Of a stretch of 64,000 bases of DNA, positions 1-14,192 are shown one piece after another. The notes beneath the pieces were generated by a model. It saw only the letters and a list, made by a program, of their open reading frames with translations. It ran no database searches and had not been told where the DNA came from. Source of the stretch: Trematomus loennbergii (lineage: Eukaryota; Chordata; Actinopteri; Perciformes; Nototheniidae); contig JAAOOA010000086.1 in NCBI GenBank assembly GCA_012861695.1, positions 22,054,866-22,118,865 of the forward strand. The letters are read 5' to 3'. Position 1 is the first letter of the stretch. Every line of letters starts with the position of its first letter. A program made the translations under genes and the position numbers.

Positions 1-113
1 TTTGTGGCTCCCTGGTGTGAAAGATTGAGATTTTGGCCGTTATTGTTGGTTTATTTCTGTACAGTGATTTATTTTTAAGTTACCTGCCTGTCCTTTCTTT
101 ATTGTTGGATGCA

Positions 114-123
<10 letters not shown>

Positions 124-156
<33 letters not shown>
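124..156. repeat. (TA)n microsatellite
   Basis: Uninterrupted TA dinucleotides in an AT-rich flank. Confidence 0.95.
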
Positions 157-157
<1 letters not shown>

Positions 158-2480
158 CTCATGATGAACTAATTAGTGAGCGTATGTGTTCGTGTGCACA
201 GAAAGGGGAAAAAATTGTGTATCGCTTCACAAGCCTGATCAAACACTGAACACATGTTCTGTTGCCAGAACCCCAGTGTGACAACGGCAGATCTGGCATA
301 CACACATGTGGACACACACAGAAATAGTCACATGCTAAGACCCACACCTACAGCATTGATAATTAAATGAGAGTGTACCATTTAGTAAGCTACACCGTTC
401 AGCAGGGAAAGCTTGCTTGCATACAATATAATAAGGGACCATTTTAAGTTGTGTTATGAGTATTTCACTCAGACTTATCCCTGTCTCCTTGCTTGCGTGG
501 TACAGTAAGACAAACTGTAATTGGACGTGCAAAGCAGAGGTTGTGGTAGTTGCATTTATGCTTGATTGGCAGTATTTTCCTAAATATATGCCTCTTTTTT
601 ATCTATACAAACCTAAAGGCTTTGAGGACAAGGAATGATTGATGTGTTTGGCAAACCAAATGATATCCAGTAATGTTGGCTTGGGTTACTGGAGTGTCAA
701 ATCCAATAAAGAGCATTATAACGCTGCTAATGTTGGCTTCAACTCTAGTATCATTTAGGACTCCAGCATTAAATACTACCTAGCCTTTGGGGTTCATGGA
801 CAACATTTTGTGGGTTTCATATAAAAGATTGACTCTTCTATATGTCCCTTTTGTTAAGAATATGAGAAGCTATTACCTTGCAAGGACTGAGTTACAGTTT
901 AAAGGATGTCTATGACATGATTGTTTCACAGGTAGCCAGTTTCCACTAAGTTAACACTTATAAATAATGATAAAAAGTTGTCAGACAATATTCAAAGGAT
1001 TCCAATATTGTATTTCAGTCAATGCGCTATACCACTTAGCTTCCAACATTTATTATTGACCTGCATGCAACCACAGCTAGCATAAATTGGATTGGTTCAT
1101 ACTACTGAAACTAAAAACTAAAATGTCCTGTCTTAATGCGTCCATGCAGATATATTTTAATGGAGAATGCACAATGGATGAGTATGAGATGAGACTCAGT
1201 ACTGGGTTAGCAATTAAATTACAAAGTAATCTAGTTAGCCAGACATGCTAATGTTTGCAGCTTACAACGCAGAAGCAGATTGAATCCACTTCTGACACTT
1301 TTGCTCTTGTTCTTTTGGTTTTGATAGGCATTAAGCACCTTTAGATAACAAGCAGTGTTCTTACTAGAGCTTAACAGGCCTGCTCTGCCTGGTTACGCTT
1401 GCTAAGCTATGATTGGAGAATCGCTGTTCTGGTTGTTAGCGAGCTGTCAACTTAAAGCAAGGAGGACATTTAACAGAGAGACTTTGATCAGCAGCATTGT
1501 CTAGCACCATAACACTACCTGCGCTCAGTCATTGACATCAGAAGTCTTTTGTTTTCATGTAAGTAGGATATATCATGCAGGAGAGCTTAATACGAAACTG
1601 GAGCTTCAATTGAGATACGATTGATTAGCAGATAATTTGCTTCTTCAGTTATCACACACTAATTGTAATACTCTCTCTCTTCCTGCTCGGAAATCCACCA
1701 TCGGCCTAAATCAGCTTCACCTTCTCGTTAAATTGAGCTTATTGATCTTAAATATGACCAGAGGGCGGTCGTTTGTTCTGTTCATTGACGTTACTGGACA
1801 GCAATTGATCTGATCAAAGGACAGCAGGCTATGATACTATAGGAAGTCCTTAGAGAGCAGATCTGGAGTAATTTGATTACATCCAGAAATTAACCATCTC
1901 CTATTTTATTGCCGTAGAATAAAGAGTTTGACAGGCCAAGTCACGTCCGGTTAGAAGTACACCCTCATCAGAAAGAAAGGATTCACTGTGGCCCGTCTCC
2001 GTGTCTTAGTAGATGTAGTATCGTACATTTCAAAGAGTTTCAGCAGGATGGCAGTAACAAGGATGATAACAGAGTTTAATAAGACTTTGCCGTAGTTTCC
2101 ATGAGTGCCATCCAACATGGAGAGTTAGGTAATGTGATCAAAGACTTATCAGATCGTGGCTCCCTTGTCACTGAGAATTCAATCTCACTGTCTCTTAAAT
2201 CTATATCCTCGCTGGTTCAGTGGGTTACTTCACAGACATGTGGTAAATTGAAGAATCCCTCATTGAGAAACTTTTTTGCCAAGTTTTTTAATCAAGTGTT
2301 GGGTCTTAGAATTATGTTATTTATTTGAAACAAGTCGGATGGAGAAATAGAGTTTGATTTCTGTTCAATTGTTATTTGGAGTATCCTGTTTTGTCTTTGT
2401 CTGAAGACACTTATAATTCCTGATCGGTGACATTACCATGCATCCCTCTGTCTTTAACTAATAAGGCAAACGTTTGGGAA
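157..2480. other. No gene recognised
   Basis: Single-copy-looking AT-rich DNA with only short, non-conserved-looking open frames. The stretch 1,640-1,830 has mixed composition and no repeat, and could be conserved non-coding sequence, but this cannot be judged alone. Confidence 0.45.
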
Positions 2481-2489
2481 ACAAGATCG

Positions 2490-3000
2490 ATGCCACAGTA
2501 AATAGGCTTTCAAGCTTCACCTATATGCTAGTTAGCTTAGCTTAGCATAAAGACAGGAAGCAGAGGGACGAGCTAGTATTGCTCAAAACAATCTGTTTCA
2601 TATAAAAAAACATTATAGAGGGGTGGTATATTCCTTACAAACTAAATGTAAAAGTATTCTTGTCACCTTGAAGTTGCGAGGATACAAGCAGGGAATTCAG
2701 GAAGTAATGGTTCCTGGTAAGATACATGTAGGCCTACGTCCTCTCTGAAACCACAACTTGTTGGTTCATAATCTTACTATTGTGTGCAGATGATGGAGTT
2801 GTATTGTGGTAATTCATTATTTTGCATTCTAGTAGATGGATTTTCATACTTTCAGATGGAACCAGGCTAGTAGTTTCTCTGTGTTTACAGTCTTTATGCT
2901 AAGCTTAGCTAACCGGCTGCTGATCAAAGCCTCATGTTTAAAGAGAAAGTGGAACTTATCTTTTAATTAAACACTCAGCAAGAAAGTTAATAAGCCAGAA
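2490..3000. repeat. Interspersed repeat with internal inverted GCTTAGCTTAGC motifs
   Basis: The motif GCTAGTTAGCTTAGCTTAGC (2,527-2,546), followed by ATAAAGACAGG, is mirrored by TTTATGCTAAGCTTAGCTAA near 2,892-2,911. The interval ends with an AGCAAGAAAGTTAATAAG tail. This looks like a common teleost interspersed repeat; class and exact ends are not determined. Confidence 0.5.
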
Positions 3001-3004
3001 TTCC

Positions 3005-6000
3005 ACACTATTATAGAAAACAGCTTATAATACTGATTTTCTGTAATTTATTTCTTGGCTAGATTTAACCTACTTCTTGCTATATCAGGATCCTTTGTCA
3101 TGCCACCATGTGCTCCTTTAACAGGATCTTCTCCTCTTTGAAAGGTTAATTCCAGATTTCTAACAATACTGCCTTAAAATCCACAAGATTACCAGGCAGG
3201 TGGAGACGGATTACATCTTGAAAATCGAAATTAACTCAACTCCAGCTATATTAGTCTTGACTGACTTTTAAATTCCAATGAAAACTAAAGGACTTTAAAC
3301 GGTAAGGATGAAAGCTGAAGTGCCAGATGTTTGAGTGGCAGATGTCACTACTGGACAGATGGGTTTCAGCCAGTCAACAAGATTACCGGTGTTGAGATTT
3401 AATGTGGATTGTCAGGCATTTCTGAGGAAATCAGTTGGGCCACATGGACAAACATATGGGTGATGTTGTACTTTAATCAAAGGATTGGAGGCAACATGAG
3501 TGGTCCATCAATTTGTTTCTGGCGTCATAATACGTAAGTCTATAATAGGCTTTTCTTAGTAAAAAAAAAAGAGCAATAATCCGACAACAAATCATACAGG
3601 ATTGTTTGGGTTTAAAATAGCACACATATTTCCCTCCAGATATAATCATGACATGGTTATATTTACAAGTAAACTGCTGTAGAAACTAGTTTAAGAATGA
3701 TAGGAAAGATAGTAAGACCTTTACACTAATTTCCTTACATCTTTGACTTGATTCAGATGCTTGAAATGCTCTCCCAGGCTGTCCTATTAGCATCCATTCT
3801 GTGTCAAAATGTTTGACGAACCACTTTTTTCAGGCATGAACCGTGACACTTTTGAGTAACTGCACACATTTCCGTTTCATTGCACATGTCACTCATCTGC
3901 CTTTTTCATACACTGTCGGTCAGGGTTATTACTGCGGCTTCAGCCATGGCGAGTTCAGTGAAAGCTGGTCATTACACATCACCTGATGTTGAAAGTGCTT
4001 CGAAGGTGAAAATACTGTGTGAAGCAGCAAACAACACAAACATAATCGTTCTAACCTCGCCTACCCCTTCCTTATTCCCAGTCCCAAAGCATGTCCTAAC
4101 CAACATGCTTGAACCATAATATTACACACATCTGTAGCGTGAAATGAGTGCTATTATGGGAATATATTATGAAGCTGTGAACTTGGGGTAATTGCAGTTA
4201 TGACATGAATAACTGCTGTTATTTTCAAGTAGCAAAAAGGTTCAAATACATGTAGTGAAGTACAATAAGAAGAAAAAAAGACAGCCTCCTCCACCATGAC
4301 ACCCCAACCCCCATTCCTGTCTTCCGCCTTGTCAGACCTGATAACTCGGACACATGCCAAGGCATCCTAATAAGATACTGCACCTCATATGGACAGAGGA
4401 AATGGGACATTGTGAGAGCATTTAAATTCTCTGCAGGACAGAGTGATAGTGCAGCGCTGGAAGATACCGGCACATGCTGTCAACACCATTTTGCGCTGAG
4501 CATTTTGACCAGCTGAGGGTGCAGGAAGTGACAGAATGTACCGAGGTGATGAAGACTGATACGAGAGGCTGGGAAAGGAACACAATGTTGAGAGCAGTGG
4601 ATGAATAAATGAGTTAATGAGGGAAGAGATTAATAGAGAGTGACAAGCAGAGATACTGCCTGAGAAGAGGGGGTGAGAGACAAAGAGTGACGGAGAAGGA
4701 GCGAGGAGGAAATGCAGACGGGCATGTTTCTATGGGCTCTCAGGAAAGATTTGGGATGAGGGAGTCTTGCATCATCACGGCGGGCCAATGAAAAGGCTCG
4801 ATTAAAATGTTCAAAGGGAGTGTCCTAGCAACAGCAGAGTAAATACCATCGCAGCCTCCGTTCCATCTTAGGCAGAACAAAACCTACACACACATTTATT
4901 AACACACTCCGTGCACACACACACGTTAGCTGTTTTATTTATACAAGTAAATGGGTTATCATCTGCATATTGTGATTCATGGCCATTCATTCTGTCAGCG
5001 AAAACCCTATGAGTCACTGCATGAGTGCACGTTTCACATGACAGTGATATATTGTGACAAGGATCCAAGATATATATTCTCTATACATTTAGACAAGATT
5101 TATGGTTTATTTAACCATGAGACCTGGCAAAGGCACGCAGCATCATAGACTGAATCATATAGCTACAGACAGAAAACACTACATTAATATGTACATGTTT
5201 TAATACATTATATAGTAAGTATATCCAAATCCAAAATGTATATATATTGATAAATTAAAAAGTGTGAATGAATATATGTGTATATCTTTATATATCTGTG
5301 TGTGGGCATATACTGTATATGCACATGGATTGAGAGGTGTATGTATGTTGTACAAAAAGAGAGGATAGGACATACCTGCATATACTGTTTGTGATATATA
5401 TTTTTGAATTGTAGATTACAACATGAGTGTGTGTCTGTGTGGGTGTTATATGTGTGTGTTTGTCCTGAAAGTCTACATGGCAGTAAATCATCATTTCATC
5501 TACTCACATGGATTATAACCAGTCAGTAGATTACAGTAGGATAGACAGGGAGCCGAGCTTTCAATTACACACCTCTCCTCTACCCGCCCATACATACTCA
5601 AACACACACACACTTCATCATGCTTTCTCTTTCTACCTTACTATTTATCCATCCACAGCATCGCTCCCTCACCCCCCCCCAAGCACACAAAGAGGACCTG
5701 CAGAGTCACACGGCTTCACTCGCTTCGTCTAACAACCTCATGAACATTCACCTCCAGCAGATCTGTGTCACATTTGAGCCTCCTAAAAACCCTCTTTCAT
5801 TCATCCTTCCATTCAGTTTTTCCTCCCTTCCTTTCCCCTCCTCCCTGTTTTTTCCCACTCTAGTCGCATGCACCCACCCCTTCTGATCAGCAGTGCAATC
5901 TGGGGCTATTGTTTTTAGCAGGCTGTTTGCCGAGACGGCTCCCACAAGCACACACACACACCTCAAACACCTACCTCACTGTAAGAAAACCGGATGCCTT

Positions 6001-6260
6001 TTTTTTGTTGCAGTGATGCTAACTGTTCCTGATATAAAGTGTGTGTGATAATGGAGCTGTAGAGGCGAGTTTGACATGTGATCTACCCACATTGTTCCAG
6101 AAACACTCCGGTGTATCAGTGAGATATGTGATGCATGTGCCGTGATGCTTCTAGGTCACATATGTCCTGTGACCAAAACCCATCATACATCACTGGAAAT
6201 ATAACACATACAAGGTTATGTGGACTCCATATTCCCCTTTCCTTCTTTGAGGAATAATTG
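3005..6260. other. No gene recognised
   Basis: AT-rich DNA with short (AC)n runs (for example 5,940-5,963) and a purine-rich patch at 4,600-4,720. Open frames here are short and compositionally biased. Confidence 0.45.
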
Positions 6261-7109
6261 CTGAGGTGTGTGTTTGTACATGTGTATGTGTGTGTGTGTG
6301 TGTGACGGTGGCAGTGACCGTGCCGCTCTGGCTAACCACTGCAGTGAAAGAGGACAAGCCCCAGTTGACCATCCACACAAATGTATCACTCCCTCCCTGC
6401 CCCGGGATCCTGACCCACGCTAGTCCTTCTACCCAAACCACCTCGAAAAACAAGCACCAGTCTTAGCACCAGGCTTCAGTCTAACCCACATCCTCCAGCC
6501 TCAGCCTCCCTCCCAGCAAAGCCTCTCTTTTAGGTGCAGGGTGGGACTGTGAGGATGGAGCGTTTGGTAAAAGATAAAAATGAAAATCTTACCGGCTGGG
6601 CGTGCAGGAGGGGAGGATGATGCTCTTCCTTCCTTTCTCCCTGGACCGAGGAGGAGGTGAAACACAGATGGATGCCGGGAACAAAAGAGACCCAAAAAAA
6701 GGAGACAAACCAGTCTTGAGAAAATGCAGCAAGAGGGACAGAGGACGCAACAAAAAAGAGGGTCAAAAAGGAAGTCCTAGTGTTGCTTTTCTCTGTGTCT
6801 TTCTTAGACAAGCTCCTTTATCCTTGTGAGCCAGAGGGCTGTGGATTCACCTAAACACCGAGCACACGCACTGCCTCACGCCACGCAGCCCTCCCTCTTC
6901 CTCACTCTCTCTCCCTCTCTCTGCACTAAAGACAGCAGCTGTTGGTCTATGAGAAATGGAACGCCATGTCCCCCCCCCCCCTCCCCCGTCTCCTCACAAA
7001 GACCCCCACCACACACACACACATTCAGCATGTCCTCACAACACCCCCTCCCCCTTTGACTCACATCTACGCTACCACTAGCCTGCTGGCAATAAGAGGA
7101 GGGGGGCAC

Positions 7110-7320
<211 letters not shown>

Positions 7321-7632
7321 CAGAGTTGTATTGTGTTTGACATTGTTTCAGCAGCAGAGTGACTTTTTCTGTCCACACAGTGTGAAAGTGAATCATGGTG
7401 AATAAGGATGTGCAGCGGGGGTATTTTTGCAAACTGTGTGGGTGAGTGCCGAGCATCACTTTCTGTACTGTGCTGCAGAGAGGGAAGGAAACTCACTTTA
7501 TTTGTGGTTAGAGGCAGCGTGAGGTGTGAGGCTGTTTATATATTTGCTGTAAGAACGAACAGTGCAGAGAAACCATCGCAATAAAATGAGCTGACATTTG
7601 TGAAACATCCAAGATAACAGGTTGATTAACGT

Positions 7633-7663
7633 GTGTGCGTGCGTGCGTGCGTGTGTGTGGGTG
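7633..7663. repeat. (TGCG/TG)n microsatellite
   Basis: A short run of TGTGTGCGTGCG followed by TGTGTGGG. Confidence 0.85.
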
Positions 7664-7813
7664 GTTGTGTGTTGCCCCTTACCTCTTGGTCCTTGTCATT
7701 CAGTATACATTTGACATGGTTAAAACCCCCGTTAGGGACCCTTACTTCAGGGTCGCCGCCCGGACGAAAGGGCGCGATTAAATGAGCCGTGGCTAAATTG
7801 TCACTCCATTCTC

Positions 7814-7828
7814 TGTGTGTGTGTGTGT

Positions 7829-7917
<89 letters not shown>

Positions 7918-7946
7918 TGTGTGTGTGTGTGGTGTGTGTGTGTGTG

Positions 7947-7986
<40 letters not shown>

Positions 7987-8004
7987 GGTGGGTGGGTGGG
8001 TGGT
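7814..8004. repeat. (TG)n grading into (GGGT)n
   Basis: A TG array with GG and TT phase breaks, ending in four GGGT units (about 7,986-8,003). Confidence 0.97.
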
Positions 8005-11000
8005 GTGGGGAACAGTGTCTATTGTCTGGTGGTCTTGTGTTCACGTGCCCACACCAGTGTTGGCCACATGCTGCTCTGCAAAACTCAACCACAGTTTGTT
8101 TTGCAGCCAAATTTAGGTCAGAATAAGGTTATGAAGACCTGGTGCCCTTATTTATAATCAGGTTACGTGACTACTTTTGGGGACGGTGAGAGGAGCCCAG
8201 TTGATGAACTCTTCTAATGGCGGATGTTATAAATATTTGAACAAGTTGTTCGGTAAAATGAGCTCAAAAACACGCTTTTGGTCAGAGTAGGACGACCTTC
8301 AATAATTACCTAACCGACTAAATGACCATATGTATTTTAATTATTCACCACTGTGTCCCTGAATTCTTGAAGAGAACCGTATTTGCACCGAAAAGCACAG
8401 AGCAAACACGCACATGTATGGGAAGTATGCTGTTAAATGTGGCCCTGATTTATTTAAATTCATCAAGACTTGCATTTTTGTATTCCTGCTTACCGTGTAG
8501 CATGCAGTACTCAAGGCGGCACGCATGGTGAGTAATTGATGTACTAAAGGTCATTTTGTGGGTGAAATATACCTTGAAAGATGCAAACAGACAACAAAGT
8601 GCTTCAGAATTAGCTTTGCTTCTCATTTACTTCTGTTGAAAGCCAAATGAAAAGCGTCTTAGAAAACAACAGCTTTGGACAAAATAGATGGTAGTGTGAG
8701 GGTTAGTGCTGTATGTGCTGAACTCTGATTCGACCGTCAAAATAAAGTTGTTTGTTAGCCTCTGAATAAAGAATAATCCATCGAGACATGTCTCTCACCA
8801 ATACTGCTAGACTAGAAGAGTAGTTTAGCACATTTTAGCACCAATGTTAGTCACTGTCTGTCTGTGCATAATGATATGCTAAATAGGTAGGTAGCATGTT
8901 AGCAGCTAATAATACCACCACTCATTTCTGAGTGCATGGTTAGTTGTTAGCTTGTTTTATCTTTGTCACACTTAAACATTTGGTGTCTACTTCTTCCTAT
9001 GTCATGAAATATATCAAATACATCATTTATTGTGCATGATCATTTTATTTTAAGGTCTGTCTATATATGTTTACTGTTCAATTTCTTTGTTGCATGTTCA
9101 GAATCAGTTAATACATATTTTAAAGAACTATCAATCTAAATACCCATTTGATTAATGTTAAATACCTTTATTCTCATACAAATCAGCTACTCTGTTCTGT
9201 CTGCTAACACTAAATGAAAACCAGAGGAAGAGTTTAATGTCTAACAATAAATGTGTCTCTTCCTGTTTCTGTGGTTGTGTCTGAGAAGTTGATCTTCTGT
9301 CTGCAACTTTCACATCACCAAAAACTGTCCGGCATTACCAAACAGTCTTAAAACAGGCCTCTTGCAAAAACATGCAACAATTACACGTAGTTTTGTTTTT
9401 ACCCCAACTTCCCTGTAATAATACATTATTAACTTTAGACTTGTAATACAAATTATACACAGAATTAATTAAATATTAACCAAAACATATTATAGGAAAA
9501 AAACATACAGGTACAACACATTTCAGCCACTGCGTACATACATATTAAGTATTATTATTATCTTCAGGGACAGATTCAAAGAAAGACTTCATATACCAGA
9601 ATGCACCTGTGCTTTGTGTAGTCCATCAGAGAGGAAGAGAGGCACAGAAACATGGAAGTGGTGCTGCAGTCGTTGACACCTCCCTGTTAGATGGTAACTG
9701 AGTGCAACAAAAGATGAAAAGGAGATCAAAGATAAAGTGATGTGAGACCATTTTAGCGTTTTATGATGAAGTGTCTCCTTAGAGAAGGATGTAAGATGAG
9801 GAACAGAGGAGAGCAACAGTTCTTCATGAGTCACTGAAGCTCATTGAGTGGGAGGTTGTTATGGAGCTGGTGTGAGACCTCAGTTATGATGTTGTATTTA
9901 CTGTATCTGGCTCCCCAAGTGTGAGAATGAGCTTCCCACAGAGCAAATGTTTTCATCCATACTGTCTGGTGATTGAGTATCTCCATGAGGAGACTCTTTG
10001 ACAGCGCGTGAATGGTGGCATCTGTTTGGTTTCAGCAATGTGACCAAATGTACTCATTGGGCCTCATGCAAGGAGCGATACACAAATATATTCCTATTTT
10101 TGTTCACATCCATGCTTTGTTTTTATTTGTATTGGTACCGAGATTCTTAGGGTTCTCTCATTTTTCCTTTTCTCTTAAAATAAACTTTTTTTGAATTGTC
10201 GGGAGCTACAAATTGGTTTTCCAACTTAACGAAATGTAGGTTTTATTTTTCAGGAACATAAAATAAATGCATGAACATCACATAATCAAACTTGGATTAA
10301 CCTGTGTATTGAAATAAATACAATCTTTAACGATTAGATTGTGGCTAAAGAAAATAATGTTGTTCTACTGATTCCAATACTGACTAAAAAACCCTTGGAG
10401 TATGATATTGCGTGCATCTAGCTTCTATAAAGGCTTACATACTACTCAAGGATTCAGGCGTTGCATTCAAAGGCTTTATCGTCATATGCACAAGACATAC
10501 AAATAGTGCAAGAAGAAACAGAAAAAGAAGAATGTTGGATGCTTTTGGATTTTCCTGTAACACCAGTGGGGACACTGTGGTAAAACACATTTAGTTTGTT
10601 TATTAACAGTCTTAAACTGTTGCTGAACTTATGCTTCTTACAGCTGTTTTTCGGTGTCATCTCTACAATTCTTGGGCACGTGACAGAGTGTTTGCACATT
10701 GCACACATCTGCATTTATACAATGTTTAATTGGCGTTACATATGCTTTTAACAAAAAACACGCCTCCAATTGATGAGCAAGTGGGAGTTATCTAACACAA
10801 GTTGAATCAGATTTGGATTATCTGGTGCATCTAGAGTTGATTTTATTATATTTTTCTCTTAATATAAGAGACATTAAAGATCATTTTGTTACACCTCACT
10901 TATCAATGATGCCATTCTAATTTCTTCTTTTGAAATTGACTCCAAGAAAGACTGATATGATTTATTTATGCACTGCATCCGAATCTGGAAGGCTTTCAAA

Positions 11001-11265
11001 CAATTAAAGTTGTAGCAAGCATGGCCCCCCCTCTAATGACTGGAATATGCACAGGGCCAGATGTTCTCTTTGAAACAGGAGAGAGGGCAGTGGGTTTTGG
11101 CTGTTGTCTGTGAATAAACATCACCTTTGATGTGAGGCCTTGTATTGAACCCTGCTGACCAACTGAACTCTGGCTAGCTGATAAATTGTTCACGTCTCAC
11201 CACACCGTGAAATTCAATTCTGCATGCTGCTGAGGGCAGACTCACACCGGTGTCGTCCTGCCTTT
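8005..11265. other. No gene recognised
   Basis: AT-rich DNA with no convincing exon or repeat. The stretch 10,460-10,740 has retroelement-like composition but could not be classified. Confidence 0.45.
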
Positions 11266-11366
11266 GTGTGTGTGTGTGTGTGTGTGTGTTGTGTGTGTGT
11301 GTGTGTGTGTGTGTTGTGTGTGTGTGTGTGGTGTGTGTGTGTGGGTGTGTGTGTGTGTGTGTGTGT

Positions 11367-11407
<41 letters not shown>
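11266..11407. repeat. (TG)n microsatellite, interrupted
   Basis: TG dinucleotides with TT, GG and GGG phase breaks. Confidence 0.97.
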
Positions 11408-11408
<1 letters not shown>

Positions 11409-12287
11409 AGATTGAACAGCACATACTGCAGACCCAGGCTTAGGTCTGCAATGAGACCAAAATGAATAAATAACTTGTTTCCAAGGATACTGACGTAGGA
11501 TGGTGAGTAAGTCAATTTGCATAAGCTTCAATGGAAAGTTTGCCTCCAGAGAAACCTACTGTATACTCCCCCAGTACATAAATATGAATTAATTATTTGC
11601 TAAGCCGCTCATTAACTTGGGTAATTGCCCTGAAGTCTCTTTTTCATGTTATCTGATAACCCTTTCCTTTAACATCATATCTGATGTGAAATTGAAAGCC
11701 TTTACATTTTGCCATATTGATTACCAGCTGAAAAAAGAGGAAAATCTACCTATAAAAACTCAGCCTGCCAAATGTGAGAGTGCAAGAAAGATATGGAGGT
11801 CTTTTTCAGCTGAAATATTAATACTTTAGCATTATTGCCAACCAGCACCTTGGATTATTTATACTGTATAGTGTCTATTATGTTTTAGGTCAGTTGTCCC
11901 CTCCTGCTTGCCGTTGCATGAATGGCGCTGGTGGGTGAGCTTGTCCTCAGATGAGTTTAGTCTTTATAGAGGCAGGCTTTATGAATTATGAGGAGAAGTA
12001 AAGTGTACTGGCACCATTAGGGTGAAACTCAGTTCAAAAGAGCAACTTGGGTGAAAAATTCAAGAGGATTTTAAACAGAAGTGTTGTGTTTTAGCACCAA
12101 AGGAAATTGATAAATTCAATCAAAGATTATAGGTTGGTGTTAAATTAAGATTAGATTGCCTGTATAATTAGATTTTAATCAATCTTTGTAGATAGTTTGA
12201 TGGAAATGCTTCTTTTATAAGCAGGTTGACATAACTCACTTGTTACAAAGGACAATAAGGAACACATTTTTAATACCAAGGCATATA

Positions 12288-13002
12288 GAGTGCCACAGAG
12301 TCCTAAAACCCGGAAGTAAGTTAGCATTTTACCACTTCCGGTTCCTTCGACAAAAAAGCAATGCAATTTCTCCATAGGATTTTGGAAAATAGCTGGAAAT
12401 AAGGTCTGTGGTTGAGACACATTTAAGAGACGGATCACGTTTTGTTCTACGACATTAAATGCATCAGCAGTGACCCCACTGGTGATTTTTGAAGAGTTTA
12501 CGTGTCTGAAAAATGATGGTTGTTAACAAGTGGCTGAATAGGACTACAGAAGTTGTCGAGGCCGTTTTACGTCATTACACCGAACACGTAAATACTCCCG
12601 CTAAGTTTGTTTGCCCTGTTCTGCTTGAAAGCAAGTACCTGCCTCCTGCAAACTGTTCAAACAAACGCTTCAACTTGTACCATTTTGAATCTGTATGTTT
12701 GAATATGGATCTTAAATTGGCGTGACGTTGAAGCAGCAACCCTGCCGTAGTTGGTTTATAGCATAACGTTAGCATTTTGCTTCTGGGGACTAGATTTATG
12801 ATTCGAAAATTATAAAAGTAGGGTAGACATGTGGATATTATCCGGCTGAACAAAACGTGATCCGTCTCTTAAATGTGTGTCAACCATCAGTACCTTATTT
12901 CAAGCTATTTTCCAAAATCCTATGGAGAAATTGCAATGCGTTTTTGTCGAAGGAACCGGAAGGAGTTTACTTCCGGGTTTTAGGACGCGTCACTCTGTAA
13001 TA
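12288..13002. mobile_element. Foldback DNA element with about 155-bp inverted arms
   Basis: The left arm (12,288-12,450) and right arm (12,838-13,002) are inverted copies. Shared blocks include TCCTAAAACCCGGAAGTAA, TTCCGGTTCCTTCGACAAAAA, TTTCTCCATAGGATTTTGGA and AAGAGACGGATCACGTTTTG. The loop of about 390 bp holds a 70-codon plus-strand frame (12,513-12,725) with no known domain. No transposase was seen, so it is probably non-autonomous. Confidence 0.85.
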
Positions 13003-13117
13003 GTTGTACAATGAAAGAAGAGTCATCACTTAGTTTTATCAGTTAAACAGCAATAGCTACCTATCAACCGGGCCAAGAAAGCCTTTATCAGCAAACCCTC
13101 GACATAAAGACGACATA

Positions 13118-13228
13118 CTGTATTATGCTCATTTTCAGATTTGTATTTTGTTCGTCCACTGTGACATGTTTCCATGCTTTAATGTTCGAAAAGTGCTTTA
13201 TTTTTCTCATACAGCCTGTGCTGCAGTA
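13118..13228 (+). mobile_element. Partial copy of the 390-bp TTAA element family
   Basis: TATTATGCTCATTTTCAG..., then GTGACATGT.TCCATGCTTT and CTGTGCTGCAG match the left half of the complete element at 48,664-49,053. Confidence 0.8.
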
Positions 13229-13801
13229 CCTCTGTAAGGGAGGATGTGTTTTATTGCTTATCATGTGCTTTTTTACTTGTTGTAAGAGGAAGAAGAGTAG
13301 TTATTTCATCTTTGAAAAGTCACATTATCTCACTCTCTGAGTTAAAACTTAATTCCTCGCGTCTGTAACAAATGTAAAAACCTGCAGTCACGGTCCATCC
13401 GGGTGACCTTTGACCTCCACTGTCAAACTGTCCAAACTACAAGAACCCGAGCCACATTGTTGACATGCTCCAATAAATCAAGACATTTTAACAGAAATCT
13501 CAGGGTTTACTGCGTTGTGCTTACTCCATTAAAGGGGAACACTTCAAAGTCTGCTTACAAGTCTCGGGAATTACTACTGCATATGTGGAAACAGTTGTAG
13601 AACGCCTTTATGGTTTCAGAGGAAGCTGGTGATTATGATGAAAAGCCTCAATGTGATGCTACTTAAATCAGCGTTGTTTGGGGATGAAGACTACAAGTTT
13701 GAAAATGTTAACAGTCTAGGGGTTTTGAGATGAAAATAAATGAATTGCCAGACGTCTATAAACCATTCCCAAACCTCCACCTGATTAGTGAAGCCTTAAA
13801 A

Positions 13802-14192
13802 TTAAAGGTGGGGTATGTCATTTATTTCAGAAACACTTTTTGTTATATTCCATGGAATGCTCTTAACATCCCGATAGCAATGAATACATTAAATGCTTTG
13901 ACAATAATACATACAAATATTTCATCTGTAGAAGCCGTAGCGCTGTAAAAATCACGACCAATCATCTGAGCCGGCCCGGCTAAAATAACTGGATGGCCTA
14001 CCTGCCTGTCAGCCTTCCATCTTGTGCACAAACTTATCTCGTGCCCTCATTGGTCATGTGCGCGTTGGTGTGTGTTGGAGGAGGGGCTCTGTGAGGAAGT
14101 CTGAAGGAAGAGGCAGATTTTTTCCGGTTGTGTACTTTCAAATTCTAGCGCACTCGAGCTGGTTTCTCCAAAATTGCATACCCCACCTTTAA
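13802..14192. mobile_element. TTAA-flanked MITE, copy 1 (391 bp)
   Basis: Begins TTAAAGGTGGGGTATG and ends CATACCCCACCTTTAA: perfect terminal inverted repeats with TTAA at both ends, as for piggyBac-type insertion. It matches a second copy at 38,148-38,537 along its length. It has no coding capacity. Confidence 0.9.
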
